Assembly (NCBI GenBank): GCA_937959065.1 | Contig: CALGOI010000462.1 | Coordinates: 1 to 6,069 of the forward strand | Direction: 5' to 3' | Length of the DNA stretch: 6,069 nt | Origin: an uncultured Ignavibacteriota bacterium | GTDB taxonomy: Bacteria; Bacteroidota; Ignavibacteria; Tepidaquicellales; Tepidaquicellaceae | In this document: one piece after another, positions 4,997 to 6,069 of the stretch | How positions within the stretch are numbered: the first letter of the stretch is position 1 | How the letters are laid out: each line of letters begins with the position of its first letter | The notes under the pieces: generated by a model | Told to the model about the DNA's origin: nothing | Databases searched by the model: none | The model's input: only the letters and a program-made list of their open reading frames with translations | Program-made: the position numbers and the translations under genes

Positions 4997-6069
4997 TTAT
5001 CTATGGAGTTCTCGCATCTCATATTCAAACTCTTTCTTCATCTCGTCAGAATATTTTAGGCTGTCGAAGTTGAACTTATAATTCATATTCGTAAGTATCT
5101 CCTTGTTGATCTTTGCAACTTCCTTATTTACCTCGACCGTTATCTTGTCTATCCATTCGTTCATCTTGTCGTAGTTGAAGTAATAAATGCTGTCCCTTGG
5201 AATATTTCTTGGGGTCTGTACCAGTTTTGATAATTTAGCATATACCTTTTCCTTATTCTTTCCGTCTACATAAGGCAGAAGATTCAACAATGTAACAGCA
5301 TCTGTTTTCTTTGCGTTATTGAGTATCATATTCAAAGCTGCCGCGCCGCCGCCTTTAAAATCATACTTCAATAGAGCGCTCTTAAGTTCGGGTGACGAAT
5401 CTTCCCTGTATGGTGTGCCCGGTCCTACGCCTTTCTTTGTAAGGCAGTACTTACCGGCGGGAACAAGCGTTTCTCTCTTGTCTGACTTAAGTTCGACCAT
5501 ACCTTCTTTAACATAAAGTATTCCGTCCCCTTGTTTATCCATAGATAGTGAGTATGAGCATCCGAGATCGATTGCTGTCATCGATGGTGTCTCGACGAAG
5601 AATGTCCTTGGCGGTGCATAAATATCGGCTGAAATTGTACCATACTCCAGGATTATCCTGTGCTCACCAATATCACTTTTGATTATTCTGATCTTAGAAC
5701 CGGGATCAACTACAATTGTACCTATATTTGATACTTTGAGCAATGCCTGTGATGAATCATCAGTTATCAGCCAGTCGCCTATCTTTACGCTGTCGACACT
5801 CGCGACCATTTTATCATCGACTGTCGGTGTTCCTTTTATGTTAGAGACCATCCAGTAAGTATCTATCGAGGCGAGCTGCTCGGGTGAATTTGAACCGCCC
5901 CCGATAAAGCTTTTAAGTCCGAATAACAATGCAATGATTAGTGTCGCAGCGATGAGTCCAGTTGCTATGTATTTTACCGGAAGCTGTAAGCTTCTTCTCT
6001 GGTTTATCTGCTTGTACTCTTCGTTATTTTTATCCAGATTAGTGAAAGTGTAAAAGTTATCCGTAACTT
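4997..6069 (-). CDS. FecR-domain membrane protein (possible anti-sigma/signal transducer), 5' end outside the window
   Basis: The frame stays open to the right edge, so the true start lies beyond 6069. A TTG at 5929 falls inside the membrane helix and is not a credible start. Visible in order: a polar, presumably cytoplasmic segment (5972-6067, ending QRRSLQLPVK), one transmembrane helix (about 5915-5971), and a FecR-type domain outside the membrane (about 5425-5855). The FecR domain shows GDWLITDDSS, a VDPGSKIRI turn, FFVETPSMTAIDLG, LYVKEGMVEL and VPAGKY. FecR proteins sense signals in the periplasm and act on a partner sigma factor; whether this one does depends on the missing N-terminus and neighbours. 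After the domain come about 70 mixed residues, then charged helices with YYFNYDK (5165-5185) and YKFNFDSLK motifs. The TAA at 4997-4999 stops the frame within a heptad pattern that continues beyond it, so the protein may be truncated. Confidence 0.85.
   Translation of the reverse strand, partial: VTDNFYTFTNLDKNNEEYKQINQRRSLQLPVKYIATGLIAATLIIALLFGLKSFIGGGSNSPEQLASIDTYWMVSNIKGTPTVDDKMVASVDSVKIGDWLITDDSSQALLKVSNIGTIVVDPGSKIRIIKSDIGEHRIILEYGTISADIYAPPRTFFVETPSMTAIDLGCSYSLSMDKQGDGILYVKEGMVELKSDKRETLVPAGKYCLTKKGVGPGTPYREDSSPELKSALLKYDFKGGGAAALNMILNNAKKTDAVTLLNLLPYVDGKNKEKVYAKLSKLVQTPRNIPRDSIYYFNYDKMNEWIDKITVEVNKEVAKINKEILTNMNYKFNFDSLKYSDEMKKEFEYEMRELHR

Noticed and set aside
4787..5081. Plus-strand hydrophobic open frames opposite the coiled-coil region
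   Set aside because: They are shadows of the Glu/Lys-rich minus-strand repeats: reversed GAA/AAG codons read as TTC/CTT and mimic membrane segments.

Overview
The window looks like chromosomal DNA from a Gram-negative (diderm) bacterium of moderate GC content, probably from the Bacteroidota/Ignavibacteria (FCB) side of the tree. The evidence is two lipoprotein-type signal peptides, a FecR-type membrane protein, uneven use of Shine-Dalgarno sites (strong before dctM, none visible before dctQ and dctP) and a Bacteroidota-like promoter match upstream of dctP. The phylum is an inference and could be wrong.

Layout. Positions 1-165 hold no gene that I can see. Positions 166-1158 (+) encode an unrecognised secreted lipoprotein, closed by a good rho-independent terminator at 1199-1230. 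Positions 1282-3128 (+) encode the small (DctQ) and large (DctM) membrane subunits of a TRAP transporter, overlapping by 4 bases. Their solute-binding protein (DctP/TakP-like, 3129-4259) lies on the opposite strand, and its stop codon directly abuts the DctM stop codon. Positions 4319-4579 (+) are a 5'-truncated remnant of an aldo/keto reductase with no promoter. An antisense terminator hairpin and part of the probable dctP promoter fall within or at the edge of this remnant. Positions 4580-6069 (-) carry a FecR-domain membrane protein (5' end outside the window) and, after a single in-frame TAA, a 134-codon coiled-coil repeat ORF in the same frame.

How the genes work together. DctP, DctQ and DctM should form one secondary uptake system driven by an ion gradient. 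The binding protein retains the residues that in TakP hold a 2-oxoacid and its sodium ion, so 2-oxoacids or related small monocarboxylates (lactate-like) are the likely cargo. The FecR-like protein resembles anti-sigma or signal-transducing membrane proteins, but has a long charged coiled-coil C-terminus. This is either cut off by a nonsense codon or expressed as a separate downstream protein.

I see no CRISPR array, tRNA or rRNA gene, insertion sequence or phage gene, and no clear new defence or mobile system. The points most worth checking are the in-frame stop inside the FecR/coiled-coil gene, the split convergent TRAP locus, and the aldo/keto reductase remnant that marks a past rearrangement.
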